64,000 nucleotides of DNA from SIG455 sp045646385 (GCA_045646385.1 JAZRKQ010000017.1:44202-108201), one strand, 5' to 3'; positions 31,423-40,271 are shown, numbered from the stretch's first letter. Notes: a model not told the origin generated them from the letters alone. Program-made: numbers and translations.

Positions 31423-32895
31423 TTATTTTTTGCGTGCACTGTAATAAACTTTTCCTGATGTGGGTGTAACATATCTTGCTTCTAAAAGTTCACTTACGGT
31501 AACCAGTTGAAATCCTTGCTCAACCAATGCCGGAATAGCCGCCTCAACCGCTGTGGCAGTATCGCCGTATATATCGTGAAGGAGTATTATGTCGCCGTCA
31601 TCAGCATTGGATAAAATTTCGTTTTTAATGGATTCGGCATCACGCGTATCCCAGTCCATTGTATCAACCGCCCAGCCTATGAACGGTCTGCCGGCGGCTT
31701 TAAATACTGTTTCGTTAGTTGCGGCATATGGCGCACGTATAAGAGAACTTTTTTTACCTATTACAGAAAAGAGTGCATCATCTGTTTTGTTTAATTGCTC
31801 AAATATTTCGTCTTCTGTAGCGGTAGATAAATTCATATGATTCCACGAATGGTTTCCGTACTCGCAGCCCAATTTGTCGCCTCGTGCAATCATTTCTTTT
31901 TCAGCGGCAACACGCTCACCCAGTATAAAAAAGGTTGCCCTGCCGCCGACGCTTTCCAATGCATCTAAAATTCTAGACGTTGTGGAAGTCCTTGGACCAT
32001 CGTCAAACGTAAGTGCTATCATAGGCTTGTCCGCATCGTATAGTGGGGCAGTATAGCCGTTAATATTGATTTTCATATTTTTATAAATTTTACTCATCGG
32101 AATATTAACCGTTAACGCACCCATGTCGGTTGGAAAAATATCGCCTGCACTGAAATATACTGTCATTGCTTTATCAGTAAAACCAATATTGCTGAAATTA
32201 GAAAACTCTGCTTTTGTATTTTCTGTAAAAAGTTTGGTAGTGGTTTCAGCCACATATTTTCCGTCGGATTCCATAGCGTTTATTACATGATTTGATACAA
32301 TAGAAGTATATCCTTCGTCAAATATCTCCTCGGCAGATACCTGTTTACCTGTTGAAATATCATAAATCTTTGCAATGTATTGAGTATCGTCAATTTCTCT
32401 TACAGGGTTATATCTGTGAACGGTGTATAAAAGAGAAACGTAAATGTCGCTGTTTTTAACTATCGAATAATTGGTGGTATATACTGCTCTGTTTTCTTTT
32501 TTGCCGCGTTCAAACTGCTTGATTTCATCTTTGAAATCTTTAAGCATTTTTTCGGCATCTCTTTGAATTGTTTTATCGGTTTTGTCGTTAATTAAGGGGT
32601 ATTGTATGCCGATTGCATAATCTTTTTTTATTTCTGATACAGAGTCGTGCTCCGGCCAGTTTTCGCAAGTGCTATATGAAAACTCAAAATCATCTTTAAA
32701 AAGATTGGTTACAAACTTGAATGCTTTTGTTATTCCGAATAAAACAAGCGCAACAATCGCTATAAGCACAGACCAGGCAACTATTTTACTTATTATTTTT
32801 TTGCGTTTTTTTCTCTTTTCACGGTTGATGTACAGCGCCCTGCCTTTTCCGGACGATACACCACCGACTTTGCGTGTATTGTTTTCCTGTAACAT
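31423..32895 (-). CDS. PgdA-like membrane-anchored polysaccharide deacetylase
   Basis: A 490-residue protein with a basic cytoplasmic N-terminus, one membrane segment at about 37-57, a middle RsiV/DUF3298-like domain (about 75-285) and a C-terminal NodB deacetylase domain (about 290-480). NodB motifs: Thr-Phe-Asp-Asp-Gly-Pro, the metal pair His-Ser-Trp-Asn-His, Arg-Ala-Pro-Tyr, Asp-Trp-Asp-Thr and Leu-Leu-His-Asp-Ile-Tyr. The same order occurs in pneumococcal PgdA, which deacetylates peptidoglycan GlcNAc and gives lysozyme resistance, so a peptidoglycan substrate is likely. Start ATG has AAGGAG. It has its own promoter 62 bp after rlmH. Confidence 0.87.
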   Translation of the reverse strand: MLQENNTRKVGGVSSGKGRALYINREKRKKRKKIISKIVAWSVLIAIVALVLFGITKAFKFVTNLFKDDFEFSYSTCENWPEHDSVSEIKKDYAIGIQYPLINDKTDKTIQRDAEKMLKDFKDEIKQFERGKKENRAVYTTNYSIVKNSDIYVSLLYTVHRYNPVREIDDTQYIAKIYDISTGKQVSAEEIFDEGYTSIVSNHVINAMESDGKYVAETTTKLFTENTKAEFSNFSNIGFTDKAMTVYFSAGDIFPTDMGALTVNIPMSKIYKNMKININGYTAPLYDADKPMIALTFDDGPRTSTTSRILDALESVGGRATFFILGERVAAEKEMIARGDKLGCEYGNHSWNHMNLSTATEDEIFEQLNKTDDALFSVIGKKSSLIRAPYAATNETVFKAAGRPFIGWAVDTMDWDTRDAESIKNEILSNADDGDIILLHDIYGDTATAVEAAIPALVEQGFQLVTVSELLEARYVTPTSGKVYYSARKK

Positions 32896-32925
32896 TACAG
32901 TTCTCCTTTAAAATTAATCTTTAAC

Positions 32926-32954
32926 ATTATACCATAAATTAAGATAAAATTCAA
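32926..32954 (-). promoter_or_regulatory. Minus-strand promoter of the deacetylase gene
   Basis: On the minus strand: TTGAAT (32954-32949), 17-bp spacer, TATAAT (32931-32926), about 20 bp before AAGGAG. Confidence 0.65.
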
Positions 32955-32957
32955 CAA

Positions 32958-33431
32958 TCATTTATGGTAATTTTCGTTATTGTTTATTTTAAATGCTCTG
33001 TAAATTTGTTCTGTAAGGATAAGACGCATAAGTTGATGAGGAAATGTCATTTTGGAAAAACTCAATTTAAAATGTGACTGTTTTTTTATTTCGCTGTCGA
33101 TTCCTAATGAACCACCGATTACAAAGGTTATAGTGCTGTTTCCGCTAAGTTGAACAGATGCAATTTTTTCTGCAAGTTTTTCGCTGGACATACTATCGCC
33201 CTCAACACAAAGAGAAATACTATACCCTTCAAGATGTTTTTTGATTTTTTCACCTTCTGCTTTGAGTACCGCTGCGCATTGAGCAGGTGAGGGTGAATCG
33301 GGTATTTTTTCGTCTGCAAGTTCGGTTATTTCGATTTTTGCAAATCTGCTTATACGTTTTAAGTACTCGTCAATACCGTCTTTAAGATATTTTTCTTTAA
33401 GTTTTCCTACACAAACAATTTTAATCTTCAT
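32958..33431 (-). CDS. rlmH: 23S rRNA pseudouridine-1915 N3-methyltransferase
   Basis: SPOUT-class methylase acting on pseudouridine 1915 of 23S rRNA in assembled 70S ribosomes. 157 residues, matching the family (about 155-160). N-terminal Lys-Ile-Val-Cys-Val-Gly-Lys-Leu-Lys-Glu-Lys-Tyr, SAM-knot Val-Ile-Gly-Gly-Ser-Leu-Gly near 100-107, Phe-Pro-His-Gln-Leu-Met-Arg near 130 and the terminal Tyr-His-Lys needed for catalysis are all present. The ATG at 33431 lies inside the end of polY (11-bp overlap), indicating coupling. Confidence 0.96.
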   Translation of the reverse strand: MKIKIVCVGKLKEKYLKDGIDEYLKRISRFAKIEITELADEKIPDSPSPAQCAAVLKAEGEKIKKHLEGYSISLCVEGDSMSSEKLAEKIASVQLSGNSTITFVIGGSLGIDSEIKKQSHFKLSFSKMTFPHQLMRLILTEQIYRAFKINNNENYHK

Positions 33432-34665
33432 CGTTGGCTTCCTTTCTGCCAATAGTTTCAAGCCCTAGTTCGTTTTCTTTTGTAGATGCAAATGAAATAA
33501 TGTTTTTGCCGAAGCGTTGTTTTAATTTGTCTACGGAAGATTCCAAACGCTCTAATTTTTCGGGCAAAATTTCTGCTTTTTCGTCTTCTGTATCAAAAAG
33601 CGAAAGTTGAACACCTCTGTATTGCTCAGATAAATTCATTGCCGTAACGGTAAGCATACGTATTGGTATTTTAAAATCCCAATTGTTTTCTACAAGGGAA
33701 AGCGCTGTGTTTGATATAACTCTGCCTAAATTAGTAGACGGCTCTATGTTACATTGCCTTGTAATTGTTTTCAGTGCGTCATTTTTAATGGATACAGATA
33801 CGCAGTTGCACCACATTCCGTTGCGTCGCAGTCTTTCTGCTACGTCCTCAGCCAATGGAACAATAGCAGTCCGTACTTCCTCTATGGACAAAAGATTCCT
33901 CTTAAAAGTTAATCCTCTGCCAATACTTTTCGGAGGTTCCCATTGGTCGGCGCGTATAACTTCGGAACCCTCACAGCCGCACGCATAATCATACAGTTCT
34001 CCACCACGACTGCCTAAAATGCTTGTTAAAAGTTCTTTGCTTGATGATGCTACATCACCAATCGTTTTAATATCGTATTGTAAAAGTTTTGCACAGGTGC
34101 TTTTGCCTACAAAAAGCATTGCGCTTACAGGAAGGGGGTATACAATATCTTTGTAATTATTACGGTTGATTTCTGTTATTGCATCAGGCTTTTTATAATC
34201 GCTGCCCAATTTTGCAAACACCTTGTTAAAAGATACGCCGATAGAGAGTGTAAGTCCCGTTTCACGTTTTACGGTGTCTTTAATGTTTTTGGCAATTTCC
34301 ATTCCGTTGCCAAAAAGTTTTTGGCTTCCCGTAACGTCAAGCCACGCTTCGTCAATTCCAAAAGGCTCCACCTGATCGGTATAACGGAGGTATATATCAT
34401 AAACTATTTTTGAATACTGCTTATATTTGTAGTGATGAGGTTTGGCAAGTACCAGATTCGGGCATTTTCTCTTTGCCTGCCATATAGGCTCGGCAGTTTG
34501 TACACCAAACTTTTTTGCGTGCTCGTTTTTGGCAAGTATTATGCCGCGTCTGTCCTCGCTGCTTCCGGCAACTGCCATAGGTACGTCTTTAAATTCAGGA
34601 TGTGAAAGTGTTTCAACGGACGCAAAAAAGTTATTCAAATCGCAATGTAATATAACTTTGTCCAT
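33421..34665 (-). CDS. dinB: Y-family DNA polymerase IV
   Basis: Low-fidelity translesion polymerase, 414 residues. Catalytic Asp9 in His-Cys-Asp-Leu-Asn-Asn-Phe-Phe-Ala-Ser-Val-Glu and the Asp-Glu pair in Gly-Ile-Asp-Glu-Ala-Trp-Leu-Asp-Val near 103; thumb and little-finger domains follow. A sliding-clamp motif Gln-Leu-Ser-Leu-Phe-Asp is at about 372-377. Start ATG at 34665 behind GGAAGGTGA. Its promoter faces away from the SRP RNA gene. No LexA-type operator was evident, so damage control is unproven. First gene of the minus-strand unit dinB-rlmH. Confidence 0.93.
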   Translation of the reverse strand: MDKVILHCDLNNFFASVETLSHPEFKDVPMAVAGSSEDRRGIILAKNEHAKKFGVQTAEPIWQAKRKCPNLVLAKPHHYKYKQYSKIVYDIYLRYTDQVEPFGIDEAWLDVTGSQKLFGNGMEIAKNIKDTVKRETGLTLSIGVSFNKVFAKLGSDYKKPDAITEINRNNYKDIVYPLPVSAMLFVGKSTCAKLLQYDIKTIGDVASSSKELLTSILGSRGGELYDYACGCEGSEVIRADQWEPPKSIGRGLTFKRNLLSIEEVRTAIVPLAEDVAERLRRNGMWCNCVSVSIKNDALKTITRQCNIEPSTNLGRVISNTALSLVENNWDFKIPIRMLTVTAMNLSEQYRGVQLSLFDTEDEKAEILPEKLERLESSVDKLKQRFGKNIISFASTKENELGLETIGRKEANDED

Positions 34666-34697
34666 ATACTTTCACCTTCCTGATTCAATATATAAAT

Positions 34698-34726
34698 ATT
34701 ATAGAATATAAGAGGGAAATTATCAA
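34698..34726 (-). promoter_or_regulatory. Minus-strand promoter of dinB
   Basis: On the minus strand: TTGATA (34726-34721), 17-bp spacer, TATAAT (34703-34698). Confidence 0.65.
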
Positions 34727-34758
34727 GATTATTTATAAAATAAAATATTGAAAAGTTC

Positions 34759-34787
34759 TTGTATTTTTAAAAAAGATGTAGTATAAT
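34759..34787 (+). promoter_or_regulatory. Promoter of the SRP RNA gene
   Basis: TTGTAT (34759-34764), 17-bp spacer, TATAAT (34782-34787). The 5' end of the RNA at about 34794 fits the expected start distance. Confidence 0.75.
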
Positions 34788-34793
34788 AATAAA

Positions 34794-35063
34794 GTCGTAC
34801 AGCCGGGGCGGTAGCGGTGCCCTGTACTTGCAATCCGCTATAGCAAGGGTGATGCTCTTAATGAGGGTTGTAGTATATATGTATGTGTATTGTAAGTGAT
34901 GTTGAGAAGCGGGTTCTGCGCAATGCAAACTCGTGAACCTGGTCAGGTGGGGAACCAAGCAGCCATAAGCGATGCTTTGTGTGTGCCGCAGAGTGCCTGT
35001 TTTGAGTTAACTGCAGTAAAACGCATATGTGCCCAATTCGATTTAAGAGTGTACGGCATTTTT
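34794..35063 (+). ncRNA. ffs: Signal recognition particle RNA, large bacterial type
   Basis: RNA scaffold of the SRP, about 265 nt, filling the non-coding stretch 34666-35096. The 5' arm (GTCGTACA) pairs with the 3' arm (TGTACGGC, 35050-35057) as terminal helix. The 5' part holds the Alu-domain pattern GGGGCGGTAGCGGTGCCCTGTA and GCAATCCGCTATAGC typical of Bacillus/Clostridium scRNA. The Ffh-binding domain IV is clear at about 34930-34975: ACCTGGTCAGGT, a GGAA tetraloop, then ACCAAGCAGCCA with the expected asymmetric and symmetric loops. A T5 run (35059-35063) ends it. dnaX starts 34 bp further, the same order as in Bacillus. Confidence 0.93.
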
Positions 35064-35096
35064 AATATTTGAACATATTTGTAAGGAGATGAGGTT

Positions 35097-36761
35097 TTGG
35101 CATATCAGGCATTGTACCGTAAGTGGCGTCCTATGGTGTTTGATGATGTTATTGGTCAGCAGCATATTACCGCCACTATTAAAAATGAGATACTTAATAA
35201 TAAAATTTCTCATGCATATCTGTTTACGGGAACACGCGGTACGGGTAAAACCTCTACTGCCAAGATATTCAGTCGTGCGGTGAATTGCTTGAATCCGAAA
35301 GACGGCAATCCTTGTAACGAGTGCGAAATCTGCAAGGGTATTTTAAGTGAGCGTATACTTGATGTCATAGAAATTGACGCCGCTTCAAATACCGGTGTAG
35401 ACAATATACGTGATATTATTGACCAGACCAAGTATGCCGCATCTGAAAGCCGTTGCCGTGTGTATATTATAGATGAGGTGCATATGCTTTCTGCCGGTGC
35501 GTTCAATGCTTTGCTAAAAACTTTGGAAGAGCCTACACAGGGCGTTATATTTATCCTTGCAACTACTGAAATTCATAAAGTTCCGGCAACTATTATGTCG
35601 CGTTGCCAGAGATTTGATTTTAAAACTATTAATATCACAGACATTGTATCGCGCATAAAATATATATTGGAAAACGAAAATATCATCGCTGATGATGCTG
35701 CCGTAAGATACGTAGCGCAACTTGGAGACGGCTCTATGAGGGACTCTTTAAGTATTTTAGACCAATGCTTGGCTTTTAAAGAGAATAATTTAACTTATGA
35801 AGATGTTGTAGATACAGTTGGTGCAATTGACAGTACATTTCTTTATGATATTGCACAAAGTATTGCCGAAGGCAATGCCGCAGGGGCAGTAAGTGTTTTT
35901 GAACGCTGCATCGCTGATGGTAAAAATACAGATTACTTTGCCGAAGGCTTGCTTGAGGTTTACAGGTCAACACTTTTGTATAAAATATCAGGAAATCTTG
36001 AGTATGCAGGTTTGAAATCTGAGAACACTCAAAAAACTGCAGAGAAGTATACTGCAGAAAAACTTATGTATTGCATAGATGTAATAACAAAACTTTTAAA
36101 TGATATTAAGTTTTCTTCAGCGCCTAAGGTGTATATAGAAATGGCGCTTATCAAAATGGCTTCGCCTGCTTTGGACGACAGTAATGCTGCCGTTCTGGCA
36201 CGTATTGCTGAACTTGAAAGCAATATAAAATCTGGGAAAACAATATCAGTTAATCAAACAGATGATTTTTCTGAGCCACCGTATGAGTATGTGCCAGAAG
36301 ATGTTCCTGATTTTGAGGAACTTACATGGGATGAACCGTCTGTACCTGTGGAGGAGAGTGCTGACAAAGAAAACGATTTAACTCAAAAGAGTGACGCGCC
36401 TGAAACTGTCGGTAAATCAAATATGGTGTGCGAGAACTGGTCTGAGGTTGAAAATGCTATTATGTCGGACGGAAGTATTACCCTTTATATGGCACTAAGG
36501 GGAGTAAGACCTACTCCTGCGGGTGATAATCTGCATCTTGTTTTCAACGATGCTGAAAGCCGAGACAGATGCGCAAAAGGTGATAATAAGACTAAAATTT
36601 CAGAATATATCCGTCAGGTGTTCGGGTTTGATATAAATGTTGAATATTACAGCAAAAATCAGATTCCCGAATTGAGACCTACTGAAAATGGCGATTTCTT
36701 TGGAAAAATTGAACAGTTTTCAAAAGATTTTCCCGAAAATATTGAAATCTACGAAAATTGA
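35097..36761 (+). CDS. dnaX: DNA polymerase III subunits gamma and tau
   Basis: Clamp-loader ATPase of the replicative polymerase. 554 residues: Walker A Gly-Thr-Arg-Gly-Thr-Gly-Lys-Thr at 45-52, four-cysteine zinc module in the 60-80 region, Walker B Asp-Glu-Val-His-Met-Leu-Ser near 125, sensor and arginine motifs, domain III to about 370, then an acidic low-complexity linker (about 395-440) and a tau-type C-terminus. Start is TTG at 35097 after AAGGAG; the following Ala-Tyr-Gln-Ala-Leu-Tyr-Arg-Lys-Trp-Arg-Pro is the invariant N-terminus. Unlike Bacillus, no ybaB and recR follow. I saw no clear slippery heptamer for a gamma frameshift. Confidence 0.96.
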   Translation: MAYQALYRKWRPMVFDDVIGQQHITATIKNEILNNKISHAYLFTGTRGTGKTSTAKIFSRAVNCLNPKDGNPCNECEICKGILSERILDVIEIDAASNTGVDNIRDIIDQTKYAASESRCRVYIIDEVHMLSAGAFNALLKTLEEPTQGVIFILATTEIHKVPATIMSRCQRFDFKTINITDIVSRIKYILENENIIADDAAVRYVAQLGDGSMRDSLSILDQCLAFKENNLTYEDVVDTVGAIDSTFLYDIAQSIAEGNAAGAVSVFERCIADGKNTDYFAEGLLEVYRSTLLYKISGNLEYAGLKSENTQKTAEKYTAEKLMYCIDVITKLLNDIKFSSAPKVYIEMALIKMASPALDDSNAAVLARIAELESNIKSGKTISVNQTDDFSEPPYEYVPEDVPDFEELTWDEPSVPVEESADKENDLTQKSDAPETVGKSNMVCENWSEVENAIMSDGSITLYMALRGVRPTPAGDNLHLVFNDAESRDRCAKGDNKTKISEYIRQVFGFDINVEYYSKNQIPELRPTENGDFFGKIEQFSKDFPENIEIYEN

Positions 36762-36786
36762 CAAAATATATAATATATGATAAAAT
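36758..36786 (+). promoter_or_regulatory. Strong promoter of hom-thrB-lysC
   Basis: TTGACA (36758-36763, overlapping the dnaX stop), 17-bp spacer, TAAAAT (36781-36786) preceded by TGa. Nearly ideal, so the threonine/lysine genes have their own promoter. The leader before hom is only about 30 nt, leaving no room for a riboswitch or T-box. Confidence 0.75.
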
Positions 36787-36822
36787 CAAAAGATAGTATT
36801 TGATTGGAAGGAGAAATACCCG

Positions 36823-38040
36823 GTGATAAAAATAGGTATTATAGGTTTTGGTGTAGTAGGCTCCGGTGTTTACGAAGTAATCCGAAAAAATAAGGAAAGC
36901 ATAGCGCGTAAATCCGGCGGCGAAATTGACATTAAATATATACTGGATATCCGTGATTTTTCATCTCATGAAGAAAGCCATTTATTTGTAAATAATTTTG
37001 ATGAAATGGTTACAGATGATGAGGTTTCGATTATCGTAGAAACAATGGGCGGATTAGACCCTGCTTATGAGTATACAAAGCGTGCACTTTCGTGCGGAAA
37101 AAGCGTTGTTACCTCTAATAAAGAGTTAGTTGCTACATACGGTGATGAACTTTTGAAAATCGCATACGATAATGGTTGCAGTTATTTGTTTGAGGCAAGT
37201 GTCGGCGGTGGTATTCCTATTATTAGACCGCTCAATCAGTGCCTTGCTGCTAATGAAATCGGTGGTATAACAGGTATATTAAACGGCACTACAAACTATA
37301 TACTTACCCAAATGATAAAATCCGGTCAGAGTTTTGAGGAAGCCCTTAAAGACGCTCAGGATTTGGGATATGCAGAGCGTAATCCATCTGCAGACGTTGA
37401 CGGTCATGATGCGTGCAGAAAGATTTGTATATTAACATCACTTGCCACCGGTAAAAAGATTGAATATAAAAAAGTTTATACAGAGGGTATAACCAAAATT
37501 ACTCTACGCAATGTTGAGTATGCAGGTAAACTTGGTTATGTAATAAAACTAATTGGTATGAGCAGAGTCTGTGACGATGGCACAGTTAATGTTATGGTTG
37601 CACCTATGATGATACTTAAAGAGCATCCTCTTGCATCTGTTGAAGGTGTAAACAACGCTATCATGGTAGACGGTAATGCTATCGGCAGTGCAATGTTCTA
37701 TGGCCCCGGTGCAGGTAAACTGCCAACGGCGAGTGCTGTTGTTGCCGATGTTATAGACATTGCTAAAAATCGCGGAAGCGAAAACAGACTCCTTTGGGTT
37801 AAAACTGATGGAGATGTTATTATGCCACAGGATAAATCTGAATTTAAATATTTTGTACGTGTTGAAGGCTCTTATGCTGAGGCAAAAGCACAGATACGCG
37901 AAGTGTTTGGCGAATGTACCTGTATTGATTTGTACGACGATGAATTCGGATTTGTTACAAGTGAAATTTCTGAGGGCGATTTAAAAATCAAGTTTGCATC
38001 GCTTTCGTACAAAGTGATTGACTTTACGAGGATTTTGTAA
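36823..38040 (+). CDS. hom: Homoserine dehydrogenase
   Basis: Reduces aspartate semialdehyde to homoserine, the branch to threonine and methionine. 405 residues: NAD(P) loop Gly-Phe-Gly-Val-Val-Gly-Ser-Gly at 7-14, Thr-Ser-Asn-Lys-Glu near 103, catalytic region Glu-Ala-Ser-Val-Gly-Gly-Gly-Ile-Pro near 125-133 and Gly-Ile-Leu-Asn-Gly-Thr-Thr-Asn-Tyr near 150, and a C-terminal ACT domain (about 335-405) that usually senses threonine. Start GTG 36823 is 9 bp after AAGGAG. Monofunctional, since aspartate kinase is a separate downstream gene. Confidence 0.96.
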   Translation: MIKIGIIGFGVVGSGVYEVIRKNKESIARKSGGEIDIKYILDIRDFSSHEESHLFVNNFDEMVTDDEVSIIVETMGGLDPAYEYTKRALSCGKSVVTSNKELVATYGDELLKIAYDNGCSYLFEASVGGGIPIIRPLNQCLAANEIGGITGILNGTTNYILTQMIKSGQSFEEALKDAQDLGYAERNPSADVDGHDACRKICILTSLATGKKIEYKKVYTEGITKITLRNVEYAGKLGYVIKLIGMSRVCDDGTVNVMVAPMMILKEHPLASVEGVNNAIMVDGNAIGSAMFYGPGAGKLPTASAVVADVIDIAKNRGSENRLLWVKTDGDVIMPQDKSEFKYFVRVEGSYAEAKAQIREVFGECTCIDLYDDEFGFVTSEISEGDLKIKFASLSYKVIDFTRIL

Positions 38041-38053
38041 GGAATTGATATAA

Positions 38054-38953
38054 ATGATAAAAGTTAAAGTGCCGGCATCGTCGGCAAATATGGGGCCGGG
38101 ATTTGACTGCATGGGTGTGGCACTTAATATGTATAACGAGGTTTGCATAGAGGAAATTGATGCAAAAGGCGTTGAGGTGGTTGTGCTTGATGAAAGCAGA
38201 CACTTTCTCCCGACAGACGAAAACAACTACGTTTATGCCGCTATGGGCAGGGTGTTTGCAGAAGCGGGAATAAAATTTGGCGGTTACCGAATTACAATTA
38301 ATAATGCTATCCCTGTGACACGTGGTCTTGGCAGCAGTTCTGCAGGGATTGTATCGGGGCTTGCCGGAGCCAACCATATTCTTGGCAATCCGTTACCCGT
38401 TGACGAACTTTTAAATATTGCCTGCGACATAGAGGGGCATCCTGATAATGTTGCGCCAGCACTTTTGGGCGGGTTTGTGGTGTCGTTTCGTGATGGTGAT
38501 AAAGTCCGTTATATTAAAACAGATGTATCTGAGGATATTACCTTTGGTGCTATGATACCTGATTTTTATTTTCAGACAAAAAAATCAAGGAATGTTCTTC
38601 CAAGATATGTGTCACATAAAAACGCTGTTTATAATGTCGGTCATGCCGCATTTGTTGCTGCATCGTTTATGAAAGGCGATTTAAAGGATATTGGCTTTGG
38701 AATTAAGGATAGACTGCATCAGGGATACAGAATATCTCATATAAAAGACGGTGACTATGTTATGCGTCTTTGCCGCAGATCAGGTGCTGATGCTTGTTAT
38801 TTAAGCGGAGCAGGCCCGACAATTATGGCTCTTATTACGGGTGACGAAAATACATTTAAAAACAAGATTGCCCGTGTAACGGACGGTAAACTGCGCGACT
38901 GGCATCTTACAATGCTTAAAGCCGATAATAACGGTGTGCAGATTATTGAGTAG
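38054..38953 (+). CDS. thrB: Homoserine kinase
   Basis: GHMP kinase phosphorylating homoserine before threonine synthase. 299 residues: N-terminal Val-Pro-Ala-Ser-Ser-Ala-Asn-Met-Gly-Pro-Gly-Phe-Asp, ATP loop Thr-Arg-Gly-Leu-Gly-Ser-Ser-Ser-Ala near 92-100, Gly-His-Pro-Asp-Asn substrate motif near 131, and a late Leu-Ser-Gly-Ala-Gly-Pro-Thr motif near 254. Follows hom by 13 bp. Threonine synthase (thrC) is not in the window. Confidence 0.96.
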   Translation: MIKVKVPASSANMGPGFDCMGVALNMYNEVCIEEIDAKGVEVVVLDESRHFLPTDENNYVYAAMGRVFAEAGIKFGGYRITINNAIPVTRGLGSSSAGIVSGLAGANHILGNPLPVDELLNIACDIEGHPDNVAPALLGGFVVSFRDGDKVRYIKTDVSEDITFGAMIPDFYFQTKKSRNVLPRYVSHKNAVYNVGHAAFVAASFMKGDLKDIGFGIKDRLHQGYRISHIKDGDYVMRLCRRSGADACYLSGAGPTIMALITGDENTFKNKIARVTDGKLRDWHLTMLKADNNGVQIIE

Positions 38954-39012
38954 AAATAAACAATTTATTGAAATTGTTTTATATAGTAATTTATTTTTAG
39001 GAGGCGTGTTAG

Positions 39013-40221
39013 TTGAGTTTAATAGTACAGAAATTCGGTGGTTCGTCTGTTGCGAACGCTGAACGTGTTATGAACGTTGCCAACCGCATCGTAGAAACAT
39101 ACAAGGCAGGTAACTCTGTTGTGGTAGTAGTTTCTGCGCAGGGTGACACAACCGACGATTTAATCGAAAAAGCAATGGAAATCAATCCGAAAGGCTCAAA
39201 GCGTGAGATGGATATGCTCTTGTCATCAGGCGAGCAGATTTCAGTATCGCTTTTAGCAATGGCAATCCAGAAACTGGGATACAATGCCGTTTCGCTTACA
39301 GGATGGCAGGCTGGTTTTAAAACCAACAGTAATTACGGAACTGCCAAGATTGATGTTATCAATAGTGAGAGAGTTAAAAAAGAACTTGACAGTAATAATA
39401 TTGTTATTATTGCAGGTTTTCAGGGTATAAACAAATATGATGATATTACAACTCTTGGCAGAGGCGGCTCAGATACATCTGCTGTTGCAATTGCAGCGGC
39501 ACTTCGTGCTGACCTTTGTGAGATATATACAGACGTTGACGGTGTTTATACCGCTGACCCAAGAATAGTTCCTAATGCAAAAAAACTTGATGACATATCA
39601 TACGATGAAATGCTTGAACTTGCATCTCTTGGTGCTAATGTTTTGCACAACCGTTCAGTTGAAATGGCTAAAAAGTATGGCGTTAATATGGTAGTTCGTT
39701 CAAGTCTTAATAAAAATGAAGGTACAGTTGTTAAGGAGGTAGAAAGAGTGGAAAAATTAGACGTAAGAGGTGTAGCACGTGATAATGACGTGGCACGTAT
39801 AGCCCTTGTTAATATTAAAGATGAGCCCGGTGTGGCATTCAAAATTTTCTCATTGCTCGCTAAAAACCATGTGAATGTTGATATCATTCTTCAGTCAATC
39901 GGCCGTGAGGGTAAAAAAGATATCAGTTTTACAGTGACAGAAAGCAACTTAGAGGCTGCCATAGATTTGCTTAATGAAAACAAGGATATAATTGGTTTTG
40001 AAGAAATCACAGCAACAAGCGAAGTTTCAAAAGTGTCTATCGTAGGTGCAGGTATGGTTAATAACCCCGGTGTTGCTGCAAAGATGTTCGAGGCACTTGC
40101 AGATGCAAACATCAATATTCATATGATTTCTACAAGCGAAATTAAAGTTTCTGTTCTTGTTAATCAGAAAAATGCTGAAAAAGCAGTTGCTGCAATTCAC
40201 GATAAATTCCATATTGCGTAA
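39013..40221 (+). CDS. lysC: Aspartate kinase, alpha subunit
   Basis: First step of the aspartate family: aspartate to aspartyl phosphate. 402 residues: Lys-Phe-Gly-Gly-Ser-Ser-Val at 7-13, Gly-Arg-Gly-Gly-Ser-Asp-Thr-Ser near 152-159, Asp-Val-Asp-Gly-Val-Tyr-Thr-Ala-Asp-Pro near 174-184 and two ACT domains at about 260-400 for feedback control. Same size as Bacillus aspartokinase II. Start TTG 39013 follows AGGAGG. An internal ribosome site and GTG at 39748 should also yield the C-terminal ACT half as a separate beta subunit. Last gene of hom-thrB-lysC. Confidence 0.95.
   Translation: MSLIVQKFGGSSVANAERVMNVANRIVETYKAGNSVVVVVSAQGDTTDDLIEKAMEINPKGSKREMDMLLSSGEQISVSLLAMAIQKLGYNAVSLTGWQAGFKTNSNYGTAKIDVINSERVKKELDSNNIVIIAGFQGINKYDDITTLGRGGSDTSAVAIAAALRADLCEIYTDVDGVYTADPRIVPNAKKLDDISYDEMLELASLGANVLHNRSVEMAKKYGVNMVVRSSLNKNEGTVVKEVERVEKLDVRGVARDNDVARIALVNIKDEPGVAFKIFSLLAKNHVNVDIILQSIGREGKKDISFTVTESNLEAAIDLLNENKDIIGFEEITATSEVSKVSIVGAGMVNNPGVAAKMFEALADANINIHMISTSEIKVSVLVNQKNAEKAVAAIHDKFHIA
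39748..40221 (+). CDS. Internal in-frame start: aspartate kinase beta subunit
   Basis: Within lysC, a perfect ribosome site AAGGAGGT (39733-39740) lies 7 bp before GTG at 39748, which is exactly in frame (codon 246). Translation from there gives a 157-residue protein holding only the two ACT domains. Bacillus subtilis aspartokinase II and Corynebacterium aspartokinase are known alpha2-beta2 enzymes made from such in-phase overlapping genes. The site falls at the catalytic/regulatory domain boundary, the expected place. Confidence 0.75.
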   Translation: MEKLDVRGVARDNDVARIALVNIKDEPGVAFKIFSLLAKNHVNVDIILQSIGREGKKDISFTVTESNLEAAIDLLNENKDIIGFEEITATSEVSKVSIVGAGMVNNPGVAAKMFEALADANINIHMISTSEIKVSVLVNQKNAEKAVAAIHDKFHIA

Positions 40222-40233
40222 TTAAACAAATAA

Positions 40234-40271
40234 CAGGCATAAGGAAGCACTTGCTTTCTTATGCCTTGTTT
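40234..40271 (+). terminator. Terminator after lysC
   Basis: A stem of about 15 bp (AGGCATAAG-G-AAGCA with TGCTT-T-CTTATGCCT, one G-T pair) with a very small loop and a T4 run. Confidence 0.75.

Noticed and set aside
35097..36761. Programmed frameshift making a gamma subunit in dnaX
   Set aside because: I found no convincing A-AAA-AAG type heptamer with a following stem-loop at the domain III boundary.
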